Assembly: GCF_003589595.1 (NCBI RefSeq)
Contig: NW_020653726.1
Span: forward strand, 18,250,283-18,314,282
From: Hyposmocoma kahamanoa
Lineage: Eukaryota > Arthropoda > Insecta > Lepidoptera > Cosmopterigidae
Length of the DNA stretch: 64,000 nucleotides
Direction: 5' to 3'
Shown here one piece after another: positions 1 through 9,849 of this stretch. Position 1 is the first letter of the stretch. The number at the start of each line of letters is the position of its first letter. Position numbers and translations under genes: made by a program. The notes beneath the pieces were generated by a model. The model made no database searches and had not been told where the DNA came from. It worked only from the letters and a program-made list of their open reading frames with translations.

Positions 1-25
1 GACAGCATCATCGCCCACTTGGGAA

Positions 26-240
26 ACTGTGATTTAAATCAATTCGAACCGACTAAAGCACAAAGTTAAAAACCAACATCATTCATTTAAATGAATACAT
101 CGACCGACTACAACACATTCAAAAACCAACATCATTCGTTTAAATCAATTATTCATCGACGAACTAAAGCATAGAAGTCAAAAACCAACGTTGTTCATTG
201 AAATCAATTCATCGATCGAGTAAAGTATATACGTCAAATT
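26..240. repeat. Degenerate tandem repeat, unit about 53-59 bp
   Basis: The block AAAAACCAAC recurs at about 68, 121 and 180. Each copy is followed by an ATCATTC- or TTGTTC-like stretch, a TTTAAATCAATT-like stretch and a CATCGA-(C/A)GA(C/A)TAAAG-like stretch. The spacing varies (53 and 59 bases), so this is a decayed minisatellite of three to four units. It could continue left of the window. Confidence 0.65.
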
Positions 241-344
241 AATTTGTTTCAACTTAAGTTCCAGAGGCGTTTTTTGCAACCATGTTTTTCACGCCTTCCG
301 CCATCATACACAACACGGATTAACAAATTATGTTGGTATATTAT

Positions 345-545
345 TAGTAGCAGGAGATCTCCTTGTACTGCACCTTACCTATTTCTGCTGTCAAGCGGTA
401 ATGTGAGTATTCCTGCATTTCGGTTTTGAAGGGTAAGGGTGCTGGTGAAATCACCGGCACATAGAGCCTGTTAACTTATATCTCAGGGTAACGGGTGCAA
501 TGGAAGTGCACCTCAGATCTGTGCGATTTAAAGCTCTGCAACTGA
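345..545 (+). repeat. Rep-B copy, 3' truncated
   Basis: Carries the head (AGTAGCAGGAGATCTCCTTG), the ACCTTACCTATTTCTGC block, the GAAGGGTAAGGGTGCTGGTG block and the CAGATCTGTGCGATTTAAAG block in family order. The 3' third is missing, and LINE sequence follows. Confidence 0.8.
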
Positions 546-617
546 ACTTTTCTAAATTGGTTCTGGTCTGAGTAATGCTCTGGAGTGAAGCTAGAAAAGC
601 GTTCTTATTTATTTTAA

Positions 618-775
618 CAGAACAAATGGCCGATGGGGCTAAAGAGAGAATGGCGGTCGTGTACCAGATGACGCTGCGTAGGCAGACTACGCACAAGGTG
701 GACTGATAACCTGTTCAAAGTCTATGTACAGCAGTGGACGTCTTTCGGATGAATTGATGATAATGATGATTTATT
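618..775 (+). pseudogene. 3' end of an RTE-type LINE (C-terminal ORF tail plus ATG-rich tail)
   Basis: The plus strand carries the last part of a non-LTR retrotransposon. Around 628-705 it reads MADGAKERMAVVYQMTLRRQ, then breaks. At about 722-753 it encodes VYVQQWTSFG followed by a stop and an (ATGATGATAATG) tail. The QQWTS-G-stop ending next to an ATG/ATA-rich tail is what I know from abundant lepidopteran RTE-like LINE 3' ends; the family name is recalled, not searched. No reverse transcriptase is present, so the copy is 5' truncated, as expected when reverse transcription starts at the 3' end. The minus-strand element at 20128-20440 ends in the same way. Its left neighbour is a broken Rep-B copy. 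Confidence 0.6.
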
Positions 776-934
776 GTAATATCAATGCTTGTGTAACATA
801 AACGTCAAGTAATAAGCATAGAGTGAACAATATCTTACTCTGTCCCATCACGGAATTATTAAAAATGCAATAATGAAAACTAAATAGCTATATATAATTC
901 AAAATTACAATAGCTTTCTTCTAATTAACAAAAA

Positions 935-1146
935 AACTGCCTCCACTGAACTGTTACCACACTGGTCTGTCATGCATACGTCACAGGTTCAAATTCCGAG
1001 CTGGGAGAAATATTTGCATGGCTTACATTTTTTCTCCCATGACTTTGGGTGTTATTTGTGGTTGTCTGTGTGTGTGTCCATGGCACTCGCAACACAAGAT
1101 TTCCCTACTTCCGGGCTATGAGTATGTGCGTTATTATTATAATTAT
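935..1146 (+). mobile_element. SINE-1 copy (tRNA-derived, ATT tail), divergent
   Basis: Starts AACTGCCTCC. A tRNA-like promoter is recognisable, with a box B-like GGTTCAAATTCC near 989. GGGAGAAATATTTGCATGGC, the TTTGTGGTTGTCTGTG body and a short (TTA)n tail follow. It is one of the more diverged copies of the family; box A is damaged. Confidence 0.75.
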
Positions 1147-1444
1147 CATTGTGAAGTAACTACTAGTTACACACCTCTAAAAAATATAGAACAAAATAGG
1201 AGTTCAAACAAAAATAAGCTTCATAATAACTATACGGATAAGCAAATTTTACTACAAATTGTCACATTGATTAAAAGTACTCATTCGTAACGTACGTAGA
1301 ACGTAGAATTTCGTACTCATTCTTCTCAGGGGAATCTAGGCAGATTGAATGAGTACAAAATTCTAGTGGTTATACTCTGTTACTAAACATTTGTACACAT
1401 TTCTCATTTTCAATACGTATTAAAATATTTTTTTTATTAACGTT
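1147..1444. other. No feature beyond a possible LINE tail scrap
   Basis: AT-rich. CGTACTCATTCTTCTCAGGG near 1314 resembles CTTGCTCATTCTTTTCAGGG near 21419 and CTTGATCGTTCTTCTTAGGG near 62720, so it is probably a short retrotransposon remnant. No coding signal. Confidence 0.4.
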
Positions 1445-1645
1445 TTGTATTGTTGTATGAAAGTAAATACCTAATTATCATCGTGTTATGTATCTGACTA
1501 CTCTTCAATTAACATCCACTGAAAAGGTCCTTTGAAAATCATAAAGAAACTCCAGTGTACTATGCAAAATTTCCACTTCGATTGCTTCCACACCAAATGT
1601 AAGGTACAGGGTAGTGCGAAAGACTGTGAAGCGACTCAGAGTAAT
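1445..1645 (+). repeat. Low-copy dispersed repeat O, copy 1
   Basis: Matches the reverse complement of 7300-7485 over most of its length. Shared blocks are TATGAAAGTAAATA, CTCAATTAACATC and CTATGCAAAATTTCCACTTC. No terminal repeats or ORF are visible, so its class is unknown. Confidence 0.65.
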
Positions 1646-2159
1646 TTTTTAACAGACTTCAAAAAAATAGTCCGTAATATTCCCATTGTCACCAAGAAAT
1701 CAGAATCTGATGAGAGGACCCCATGTAAATCGAAAAAAGCTGATAAGCAAACTTTTGATGTCGGTTTTTCTTTTCGACGAAAAAGTTGCAATTATTGATA
1801 TTGACAACTTTTTAAAACACCAAATGGGTCTAAGCGTCACTTGTATACATGTATTTATGTACATATAACAGCTTTGCTCCTATCACCAACTCGCATGGCA
1901 GTTGGGGGATAACTGTTATGTTTCGACTGGAGTTAATCCTTTATATAATAAGTGCCAAACCCTTTCAAATTAAAACTAATAACATATTTTTGTAAAACAT
2001 TCAACATTTAAAAAAAATGTTTTATCGATTTTTAAGAGAAATCTATGTATTTCAGTATATATATTATAGTTCCTTTTACAGTGCTAATCATGATTGGACG
2101 GACTTACATGACAATATCAATGGTCCAACTGATCTTCACCGGAGATGGGCAGTGGGGAA
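1646..2159. other. Mostly unassigned AT-rich sequence
   Basis: TTTTTTAACAGACTTCAAAA near 1646 looks like one end of family E on the minus strand, but the match fades quickly. The rest shows no repeat, RNA or coding signal that I can support. Confidence 0.4.
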
Positions 2160-2398
2160 GCAATAATGTCAGCTTTACTGTGTTCCGGTTTTGAAGTGTA
2201 AGGTTGCTGGTGAAATTACAGGAACATGGGACTTGTGAACTTATGTGTCAGGCTGACAGGCGCAGTTGCAGTGTCTCTCAGATCTTTGCAATTTTAAGCT
2301 CTGCGTCCCATTGTAACTATTATGGACACGCGTGTAGCTTACCATCAGACGCACGACTTGTTTGTCTCGTCACTTGAAATTAATAAAGAAAAAATAAG
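2160..2398 (+). repeat. Rep-B copy, 5' truncated
   Basis: Begins at the TGTGTTCCGGTTTTGAAG block and runs through the ATCAGACGCACGACTTGTTTG block to an A-rich end (AATTAATAAAGAAAAAATAA). The A-rich 3' end supports a retroposon origin. Confidence 0.8.
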
Positions 2399-3032
2399 TT
2401 GTACGAGTATATAAACATTTGCGTATTTCAAAATGAAAATAAACTCAGAATAAATATAGAAAACGTTTCATCAGATTTTACTTGTTTACATTTAAGTGTC
2501 GCTTGGAAAATTGCTTAACCTTTATTAAGTTCTCCTTTCCACGACCGTATTTCAAGTCGTCCGAAAGGGCTATTAGCGAGAAGCCTCTTTAACATCATCA
2601 AGCGTTTCAAATCCGAATCAAATAAGACCTGTACATAATTAAACGTTTTGGACCAAATAGTTGTCGTCCAACCGCACTGGAGCTCCAATATTGACGATCA
2701 AAAATGGGGTGCAAAAGGCCCTACGCACTTTACGCAAGGTTTAATTGCTCTTTGAAAGTCGAAACAGGGGAAATTCGATAGCGGTACCCCTTTGAGCGGT
2801 CAAAGCCGAAATTCGACATTACAGCGAGCTCGGTAACTCGATTACTTGCGAATTTCATAGAATCTTTTTGCCTGGGGTGCGAAGTGGAAAATTCTACACA
2901 TGTGCCTCGGTGCTTTTTTTCTAAAGGCGTGGAGTAATAAAGTTTTTTTTTTAATTCTTTCGGATAAAGTTAGAGGATAACTAGGGTACAGTGTCCAGAA
3001 GGACAATACATAATATTACGAGTATAATATTA
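2399..3032. other. No identifiable feature
   Basis: About 630 bases, with a moderately GC-richer middle (2540-2880). No open frame, RNA or match to the other repeats of this window was seen. Confidence 0.4.
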
Positions 3033-3232
3033 TGAATTCTATGTTCCGGTTTTGAAGAGTAAGAGTGCTGGTGAAATTATAGGTACATGGAACTTGTCAA
3101 CTTATATCTCAGGGCGCAGTGGCAGTGCCCCACAGATCTTTATGGACAGTTTCTCGTGTTTTATGGACAGGCGTGTAACTTACTTTCCGACACACGAATT
3201 GTTCGTCCCGTCAATTAATATAGTGCTGCAAA
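3033..3232 (+). repeat. Rep-B copy with internal deletion
   Basis: The CCGGTTTTGAAGAGTAAGAG block is followed by ACTTGTCAACTTATATCTCA and a shortened 3' part. The TTTAAAGCTCTGAGTGG segment is missing. It ends at GTTCGTCCCGTCAATTAAT. Confidence 0.75.
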
Positions 3233-4005
3233 ATGTATTGCACTGAAAAGGGCCCAACTCAGCAAACACGGCGGAGCCACAGTGCTGGTTTTCAGTGGAC
3301 CCTTTTCGAAGTGGCCGATTTGAAAAAAATAACAAACAAAATTAAAAAGAAAATAAAAAAGAAAAAATGTGGACGCAAATTAAATAAGTGCAAAATAAAT
3401 AACTTAATTAAATTTAAAAAATATCATGTCATACCTATGGCGTTTTAAAAAATGCTGGCTATTTAGAAGGCTGACCACTTTTTTTTATTCTTTAGTTGAT
3501 GGAGCTGTAGGGTGACTACATTAATTAAGATAAATATAATTATATTATCGTTNNNNNNNNNNAATTTTTGTGAGTATCATTCCGCGGAACCACTACTAAC
3601 GATTCTACAGAGCTACTAGACTTTCGGTCACCGGAGGCTTTAACGGCTGACCTAAACCATCTCGAGTAGTTTCGCCTGCGTCGCTCAAATACTCAGTTTC
3701 TTTTGTAGAATTCTTGTTCCAATTAATGAAGCTAATAACAGTTTAAAAAAGTCTTACAGGTAAAGAAGCAGACTCGCAGGCATGTGCGTCAAATGGATAT
3801 ATTAAAAATATTATTATAAACTCTATTTACAAATTAAGAAGAGTCAAAATAAAAGGCGACGTGATGTTCAAAATCACAAATTAACTTCCTCTTTGAACTT
3901 TTCCTACGCTCTTAAGGATGCGGTTTCATTGTAATGAGGTAGAGATATTTAGTACAGCACAACTATGTTATTATTTTATGAATTCGACGAGAACAATAGT
4001 AGACT
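3233..4005. other. Unassigned sequence with an assembly gap
   Basis: Ten N lie at 3553-3562. GTGCTGGTTTTCAGTGGACC near 3280 resembles blocks near 9770 and 18825 and may be the end of an old LINE 3' UTR. A lysine-rich open frame near 3320-3448 is just A-rich sequence. Nothing else is supported. Confidence 0.4.
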
Positions 4006-4198
4006 ATCGAGTTCTTAGGTTTTCGCGATTGTTACACATAGGAAATGAAACTATTTTTCCGGATTTAAATCGCGTATATTTGTTTTTTCAAACAAACCGA
4101 CGTTTCGGGCCCTTTACAGGTCCCATGGTCAACCGTCAACCGTGTCCATGGAACCTGTAAAGGGCCCGAAACGTCGGTTGCTCTTTTCAAATAAACTT
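4006..4198. mobile_element. PLE terminal repeat, two halves in inverted orientation (palindrome)
   Basis: The first half reads the PLE terminal repeat in minus orientation (GTTCTTAGGTTTTCGCGATT ... GACGTTTCGGGCCCTTTACA). After a short centre (GGTCAACCGTCAACCGTG) the same terminal repeat returns in plus orientation (ACCTGTAAAGGGCCCGAAAC). The result is a long hairpin-capable palindrome without PLE coding sequence. Confidence 0.75.
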
Positions 4199-4435
4199 AA
4201 ATGCTATGGAATACACTGTATTTAGCAGTCAGTAGTACTCTGGATGGACTCTTTCACAAGGAGCTTTAGTACTAGCAAAAGTAGGATTTTTTATACCATG
4301 GCCCTGTAACCTACGGCTAAAGTTTTCCTTCTAGAATTAAAGAAGAATAAATTTAGATACTAGCCTAGTTCATTAAAGGTTTTTACCTATTCTTCTTCTT
4401 CTTGTTCTCGTATCAATAGCATACACTTACTTACT

Positions 4436-4600
4436 GCAGCACTAGAGCTCCTTGTAAAAGAGTTCGTCCAGGGAAGTACTGCCACCTTACCTATTTCTAC
4501 CACCAAACAGTACTGTTATCATTATTGCGTTACAGTATAGACGGGCAAGGGTGCTGGTGAAATGTTGGGCGCAGTGGTAGAGGATTTTAAGCCATATAAT
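4436..4600 (+). repeat. Rep-B copy, 5' half with deletions
   Basis: A good head (AGAGCTCCTTGTAAAAGAG, GTCCAGGGAAGTACTGCCAC) and GGGCAAGGGTGCTGGTG, then an abrupt loss of the middle. It resumes only briefly at GGGCGCAGTGG. Confidence 0.75.
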
Positions 4601-4782
4601 ATTATAGGCAAATACGTACATGGTGCGTGCATTGAGACTTTTTAACAACGCGACAGTAAATTTATCCTGAATTTGATTTGTTTTGTTCAAGCACAGACAC
4701 AGTCAGGCGAGAAATGACCAAACGTCACATCCCGTGATTGACGATGCATACACTGGTTTGTTCGTTTAATTGACTATTATTT

Positions 4783-4949
4783 TAGTTCTTAGGTTTTCGC
4801 GATTGTTACACATAGGAAATTAAACTATTTTTACAGGTCCCATGGTCAACCGTGACCATGGGACCTGCAAAGGGCCCGAAACGACGGTTTGTTTGAAAAA
4901 ACAAATATACGCGATTTAAATCCGGAAAAATAGTTTCATTTTCTATATT
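4783..4949. mobile_element. PLE terminal repeat palindrome, second example
   Basis: A shortened minus-oriented terminal repeat runs into a plus-oriented one through a perfect 15-base inverted repeat, CAGGTCCCATGGTCA / TGACCATGGGACCTG, with ACCG between. The plus arm continues through CAAAGGGCCCGAAACGACGG to the TTTGAAAAAACAAATATACG block. Confidence 0.75.
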
Positions 4950-5419
4950 ATTTTAGTATTTTTTTATTTTATTTAGTGACTGTGTTCTTTGTTTTTCTTA
5001 TATAGTGACTGTATTATTGTTTCATGTTGGCGGAAATTCGTAAATGGTATTGGATTACTCATATTTAAGTATACTATAATTGTATTATTTGTCCGTGAAT
5101 TTTCCTAAAATGTGTAAATAAATAAATAAATAAAAACTGTTCAGATTGATACCGTTCCGCTGTCGCTTATGGCAAATTAAGAGTGGCTTTAGATGGCATT
5201 AAGCCCCCAAATGCCTCGAGGACTCGATCTTTAATTACATCACGTAGTAAGGATTTCGCTAACTTTCAACTAAGCCTGGCCTACATGGAGCAAACATCAC
5301 GCGCCTTCTTTCGGAGATATGCGTTAAGCTCGCATCGCGTGTAATCCTGTGACGTTGGGTACTAATTTTGTTTTGAATATTTTGTGTTTGGGTTTTAAAT
5401 TGCATGTTTTTTATGATAG
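4950..5419. other. Unassigned, with a short (AAAT)n tract
   Basis: An (AAAT)n run at about 5115-5136 could be a retroposon tail. The rest shows nothing recognisable. Confidence 0.4.
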
Positions 5420-5765
5420 CAAGTCGTGCGGTTGGTGGTAAGGAATCTTATCCTATACATATTCATAAAAGTTGCAGTACCATCCAGAGATATAAGGCCG
5501 CTTCCTGATTTGTCTGTGCGATAGCGGTGTGGCACTGAAAGCGTACCGAGCGCCTATATTTCAATGTGCGCTTCCTAATTGGCGCAGTTTGGGCAGGAGC
5601 GGGAAGGAGCGCTAATTTGGAAGCGCACATTGAAATATAGGCGCTCGGTAAGCTTTCGGTACTGCGTATACCGAACGTACCGATACCGCACCTACAGTAC
5701 CGACAAGTCAGAAAATGGCCTTAATCGCAATTAGATAAGTTGGTAAGTCCTATATACATGGCGTT
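5420..5765 (-). repeat. Rep-B copy interrupted by a foldback element
   Basis: AAGTCGTGCGGTTGGTGGTA ... GTTGCAGTACCATCCAGAG (5420-5492) is the 3' part of Rep-B on the minus strand. After the foldback element at 5493-5723 a weak continuation appears (ATCGCAA, AAGTTGGTAAGTCCTATAT). The Rep-B copy is therefore older than the insertion. Confidence 0.6.
5493..5723. mobile_element. Foldback/MITE, 231 bp, TAAGGCC ends
   Basis: Ends are TAAGGCC and GGCCTTA. The two halves are long inverted repeats; the best stretch is ACCGAGCGCCTATATTTCAA, which continues to TGTGCGCTTCC and is present in full on both arms (about 5558-5588 and 5620-5650). There is no ORF, so it is non-autonomous. The flanking bases allow a TA duplication, but this overlaps the ends and is not decisive. 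Confidence 0.75.
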
Positions 5766-6102
5766 TTATTAGCACCTTTATACTTCAAAGCTGGAGCATA
5801 ATAAAGCTCATATTAGTACACTTCACATAATATATCTTACGGGATCCGGATAGACCAAGTTCACTGTCCAGTACATGCTATGTACCGTTTCCAGCTGAAA
5901 AGCCTTACCAAACTGACCGCATGTTATATTGTCAAATACACGTCGAAAATTGGTAACATTGACGAAGAGGGCGTAGCGTCCGGTACACTGACGGTCCGGA
6001 TGCGCCTGACACGGTCAAGTGTGAACGTGTTCATATAAAATGTACGCAAGCAATGTTTTCGTATCCCTAGGGCTGGACAACGATGAAAGGCCCTGGCTCT
6101 GC

Positions 6103-6137
<35 letters not shown>

Positions 6138-6335
6138 GCACACACTCAACATAACCCCGCACTAGGGAAACCCTGTGTCGCGGGTGCCATGGACACACAC
6201 ATAGACAACCACAAATTACACCCAAACTCACGAGAGAAATAAATAAAAACAAATATTTCTCCCGGCCCGGGAATCGAACTCGGGGACCTCTGCGTGGCAG
6301 TCCGGTGTGGTAACCGTTCGGCCACGGAGGCAGTT
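6103..6335 (-). mobile_element. SINE-1 copy, near full length
   Basis: Read on the minus strand it has AACTGCCTCCGTGGCCGAAC, a box A-like GTGGCCGAACGGTTACC, box B GGTCCCCGAGTTCGATTCC, the GTGTAATTTGTGGTTGTC body, GTGCGGGGTTATGTTGAGTG and a long (ATT)n tail. It is one of the best preserved copies. The long pure tail suggests fairly recent insertion. Confidence 0.85.
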
Positions 6336-6486
6336 GCATGAGTACACAACTGGCTCAAATATGAAAGAGGTCCATAGGGATCACATGCGAATCTCTTCAT
6401 GATTCACTTTGCATCGTTAAAACCTTCGGCGACCAGAAACGGATGGGGAAACGTTGCTAGTGTATTTATATATATATATTAATAAT

Positions 6487-6772
6487 ATTAAGTGACGGGA
6501 TGAACAAGTCGTGCGCCTGGTGGTAAGCTACACGTCTATCCATAAAAGTTGCAGTGTCACTCAGGGCTTTAAATCTCAAAGATCTGTGGGGTACTGCCGC
6601 AGCGCCCGTCACCCTAAGACATAAGTTGACAAGTCCCATGTGCCTGTAATTTCACCAGCACCCTTACCCTTCCAAACCGGAACGCATTAATACTCACTCA
6701 TTACTGCTTGGCGACAGAAATAGGTAAGGTGGTAGTACTTCCCTTGACGAACTCTCATGGATCTCTACTTAC
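6487..6772 (-). repeat. Rep-B copy, nearly complete
   Basis: All family blocks are present in reverse order, from AAGTGACGGGATGAACAAGT to the damaged head at TGACGAACTCTCATGGATCT. The 3' A-run has decayed. Confidence 0.85.
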
Positions 6773-6897
6773 TAATTAATGCATACGGATCAAACACACA
6801 AAGAATATAACATGATATAAATAAATATTTCATTTTATCATGCTATTACCTGTATGTAATGAAATATTTGCCTGTTCCTAAATAATAGTTACACAAT

Positions 6898-7182
6898 CAT
6901 TGACTTACAAATAAATGGACGACGCGTCTAACACAAAAACCACGAAAAAATGTCCCAAGTCAACCTATTTAAACGTAGTGACATGTAAAGGAATATGCAA
7001 AAGCTAAAACGTTGAATTTAAATTGTAATGTCATCGCAGTACTGTCTAATTTTGCTTGCTTCGCTGTCAGTCGAACAAACGAAGACTAAAGCATGAATGA
7101 CGCTCTGTATACGATTTTAACGCCTTATAAGTTCGGACACTTTTTAGCGCGGTCCCTACGTCCATATAATTGTAAGTCAATG
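6898..7182. mobile_element. hAT-like MITE, 285 bp, 8-bp target duplication
   Basis: Termini are inverted repeats of about 24 bases beginning CATTGACTTACAA. The direct 8-base duplication TACACAAT lies on both sides. An 8-bp duplication is characteristic of the hAT superfamily, although the termini do not start with the usual CAG. There is no ORF. A second copy in opposite orientation is at 25942-26227, with a different duplication. Confidence 0.85.
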
Positions 7183-7299
7183 TACACAATGATTAATGTA
7201 TTACACGATGATTGACATTATATGTTCTGCTTTGAACAAGTTTTCGGTGTCACAAAATGACAATCCGTGATTTTAGCAAGAATTTTGCAGCGTTAAAGC

Positions 7300-7485
7300 G
7301 AGTATATCAGTTTTACACTTTCCCACTACCTTCCGGTGAGTGACAACGCAATCGAAGTGGAAATTTTGCATAGTAGACTGGACTTTCTGTATGACTTTAA
7401 AAGGACCCTTTTGGGAGATGTTAATTGAGGGACTGTTGGATACATGACACGATGATAGATATTTACTTTCATACAGTAATATCAA
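7300..7485 (-). repeat. Low-copy dispersed repeat O, copy 2
   Basis: Reverse complement of 1445-1645 across GAAGTGGAAATTTTGCATAG, GATGTTAATTGAGGGAC and TATTTACTTTCATACA. No terminal structure is visible. Confidence 0.65.
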
Positions 7486-7508
7486 AACTTATCCCTTACC
7501 TTATTCTA

Positions 7509-7765
7509 CAGAGTGTGCGATGGAATTGCATAATTTGATTCCTCTTACCTCTTTCCATCACCGGGGGACTAGACGTGGGCTGGGATTCCACCTCTGAATT
7601 GTGGAAATTCCGAGCATTCGCACTAAGCGTTTCGCTTCCACATTTATATGACGAGCGGCTAGGGAGTGGAATTCCCTACTTACGCACTTATTCCCCGAAC
7701 GCTATAACTCGGAACATTTCAAGGAGAGAGTGAATAGACATTATTTAGCTGCGCATGCTACATCG
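7509..7765 (+). pseudogene. LINE ORF2 C-terminal relic (ELHNLIP ... WNSLL)
   Basis: One frame reads ECAMELHNLIPLTSFHHRGT, then RTKRFASTFI, REWNSLLTHLFPERYN and EHFKERVNRHYLAAH, with two in-frame stops (one after GLGFHL, one after ASTFI). This block order (ELHNLIP, H-HR-TR, RTKRFA-TF, WNSLP-VFP-RYN, FK-RVN) is the extreme C-terminus of a common insect non-LTR retrotransposon ORF2. The clade is not assigned. The reverse transcriptase and endonuclease are absent, so this is a 5'-truncated, dead copy. A Rep-B copy in opposite orientation abuts its 3' side, where T- and A-runs meet near 7790. Confidence 0.7.
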
Positions 7766-7790
7766 TCGATTTTATCGTAGCGCACTTATT

Positions 7791-8096
7791 TTTTATAAAA
7801 AAAAAACTACTAGGTGACGGGCCGAACAAGTCGCACGACGCCTGGTGGTAAGCGACACGCCTGTCCACAACAGTTACAGCGCCACTCATAGCTTTAAATC
7901 GCAAAGATCTGTGAGACACTCCCACTACGCCTCTCACCCTGAGTTGACAAGTCCCAAGTGCTACAGGCACTTTTCACCAGTAGCACTCTTAACCATTCAA
8001 AACCGTAACGCAGTAATGCGGCATTATAGTAATGCATGGTGGTCGAAATATATAAGCAGCAATACTTCCCTGGAAGAGCTCTTCCACATGGAATAC
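7791..8096 (-). repeat. Rep-B copy, full length
   Basis: Begins at the T-run of the A-tail and runs through GACGGGCCGAACAAGTCGCA and the GTTACAGCGCCACTCATAG block to a diverged head near 8070-8096. An apparent 99-residue frame on the other strand is a shadow of this repeat. Confidence 0.85.
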
Positions 8097-8689
8097 TATT
8101 GCCACGAAAGCTTCAATATTATACAAACTGCTGGCTTCCAATAAAATCCTTAAAAATATTATGGAGTGATCTTTTTCGCAGTTGAGAATAGGGTTGGCTA
8201 GTAAAATCTTAAAAGCAATACACCGCCACCGCTTTATACCTATCGACCCTGGTTACTGTACAAACTTTATCGACTGTGTAGTGTGTAAACATGGACAAAA
8301 CAAAACAATACCTAATCAGCCAAAAGCTTACGCTATTGCATGCAATACGAAGTGTGAACAGCTATTTGTAGACTGATATTGTTCTTTGCAGTAAGTCTGG
8401 TTCGCTTTCAAAGTTTGTTAATTGAAAAAAATCGTTTTAAGAAGAAGATAAAACGGTGCGGCCATTATCCATGGGTTGAAGCCTCGTCTTAGAGGAGTCC
8501 ATCTGTGAGACGTACAATGGTATCATGAGGATAATGATACTTAAAAAAAGAAAAAATCTGGAATAACGCTACCAAGAACTGAAAGATCCGGTGTAATTAC
8601 TATGTTATAATGGTGAAAAGTCTTAAAGAAGACGTATTGTCTATAACTAGATTTTTGCATCTGATTATTCTATTTAAAGTGTAATAACA
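8097..8689. other. No identifiable feature
   Basis: AT-rich, with short frames only. No repeat match within the window and no RNA-like structure was seen. Confidence 0.4.
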
Positions 8690-8937
8690 AAACTTTTAAA
8701 AAAACCGCCTCAAAAATCTGTGGAATTACATATATTTGCCAAGATTTACTTGAACTGGCTAACGGAAGTGGTAGAAATCCAATAACCAGGATTTACCCTC
8801 TAATTTTCCACCCTTGAAAGTAGAATATTTTCTTTACATTTAAATAAAACCACTGCTGAGGTACCCCTGTGTAACAAATGTCGGACTAATTGTATACAAA
8901 CATAGAGAAAAAAAAATACAATCGTACGTATATAATG
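8690..8937 (+). mobile_element. Family E copy, internally deleted
   Basis: Matches the family at CCGCCTCAAAAATCTGTGGA, ATTACATATATTTGCCAAG and ACCACTGCTGAGGTACCCC, with the middle third missing. The 3' TIR (GAAGTCGGTT) is lost. Confidence 0.65.
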
Positions 8938-9389
8938 GACCCATAACATACTCTCACAGGTCCGGCAAGGAAAGTGTGTTTTCCTGTTAAGTTTTCTTAC
9001 TGCACAAATTTAGACTATAGAAACTAACCGCATTGTACAGTGTGTTCCGAACTGCATTTCCGTGGTTTCCCAGCGAATTGCGACCACTTTACAAATTGAG
9101 CTTCGTAAAAAAGTCTAAAGGACCGAGGCGACGGGAAATATGAGGTTATAAAACATCATGTATAGCATAATGGAGTGGAGTCGTATTTTAGAAAGATTTA
9201 CTTTTTGAAGTCGGTAATGTTCTTTTTGGTTTTGATTATAGTGAGAGGTTGAAAGCTAAGGGAGAATTAAGAACCTTTAAGTATTTTTTACTGTTTGAAA
9301 AGGGCGGTGTTAATCCAGGGGATGAAAAGGTTCGTTCTCATTTAAAAGATCAATAGTTCGAAGCCCTATGGAGGCACGTTCGTTTGACT
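8938..9389. other. No identifiable feature
   Basis: Nothing coding or repetitive could be supported here. Confidence 0.4.
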
Positions 9390-9575
9390 TTTTCAGTTCA
9401 TCCAGGGAAGTTTTGCCACCTTGCCTATTGGTGCCACCAAGCAGCAATGTAAACATTACTGCGTTCCGGTTTTGAAGGGTAAGAGTGCTGGTGAAATTAT
9501 AGACACATACGACTTATCAATTTATATATCACAGCAATGGGCGCTTAGTGGCTGTGCTACTCAGATCTACATATT
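9390..9575 (+). repeat. Rep-B copy, truncated at both ends
   Basis: Runs from TTCATCCAGGGAAGTTTTGC to ACTCAGATCT. It then joins unrelated GC-rich sequence (GGCGGAGGGCTTGTCCCGG). Confidence 0.8.
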
Positions 9576-9651
9576 ACTGGCGGAGGGCTTGTCCCGGACG
9601 CCCGCTGTACCCTGATCTTACCGGAGGGGCCCATAGTCTCTTCGAAACTCC

Positions 9652-9845
9652 TTATAAATAAATAAAAAGACTTTATTCTTCAACACTACAACGATACATA
9701 AAATACTTTAAATAGTGGCTAAAATAAATGACTGTGTTGTAAAAATGGTAACAACCTCAGCAATTTGCTGGTTTTCAGGCTTCTCTCGACTATCTCTTGC
9801 CTCGGTAGATAAGGATAAACTAAACAGAACGATACATAAATAAAT
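9652..9845 (-). mobile_element. Probable LINE 3' UTR remnant
   Basis: On the minus strand this ends in a polyadenylation-like GAATAAAGTCTTTTTATTTA followed by (ATTT). GCTGGTTTTCAGGCTTCTC near 9767 resembles sequence near 3282 and 18825. No protein sequence remains, so the call rests on end structure alone. Confidence 0.4.
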
Positions 9846-9849
9846 TTTA

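Noticed and set aside
5924..6060. Possible gene start in a GC-richer stretch left of SINE-1
   Set aside because: Short, and no domain or splice evidence; the annotated-looking length comes from the SINE.
6067..6400. Three overlapping minus-strand frames of 73-90 codons, one with a leucine/tyrosine run
   Set aside because: All lie in a SINE-1 copy; the homopolymer runs are its (ATT)n tail.
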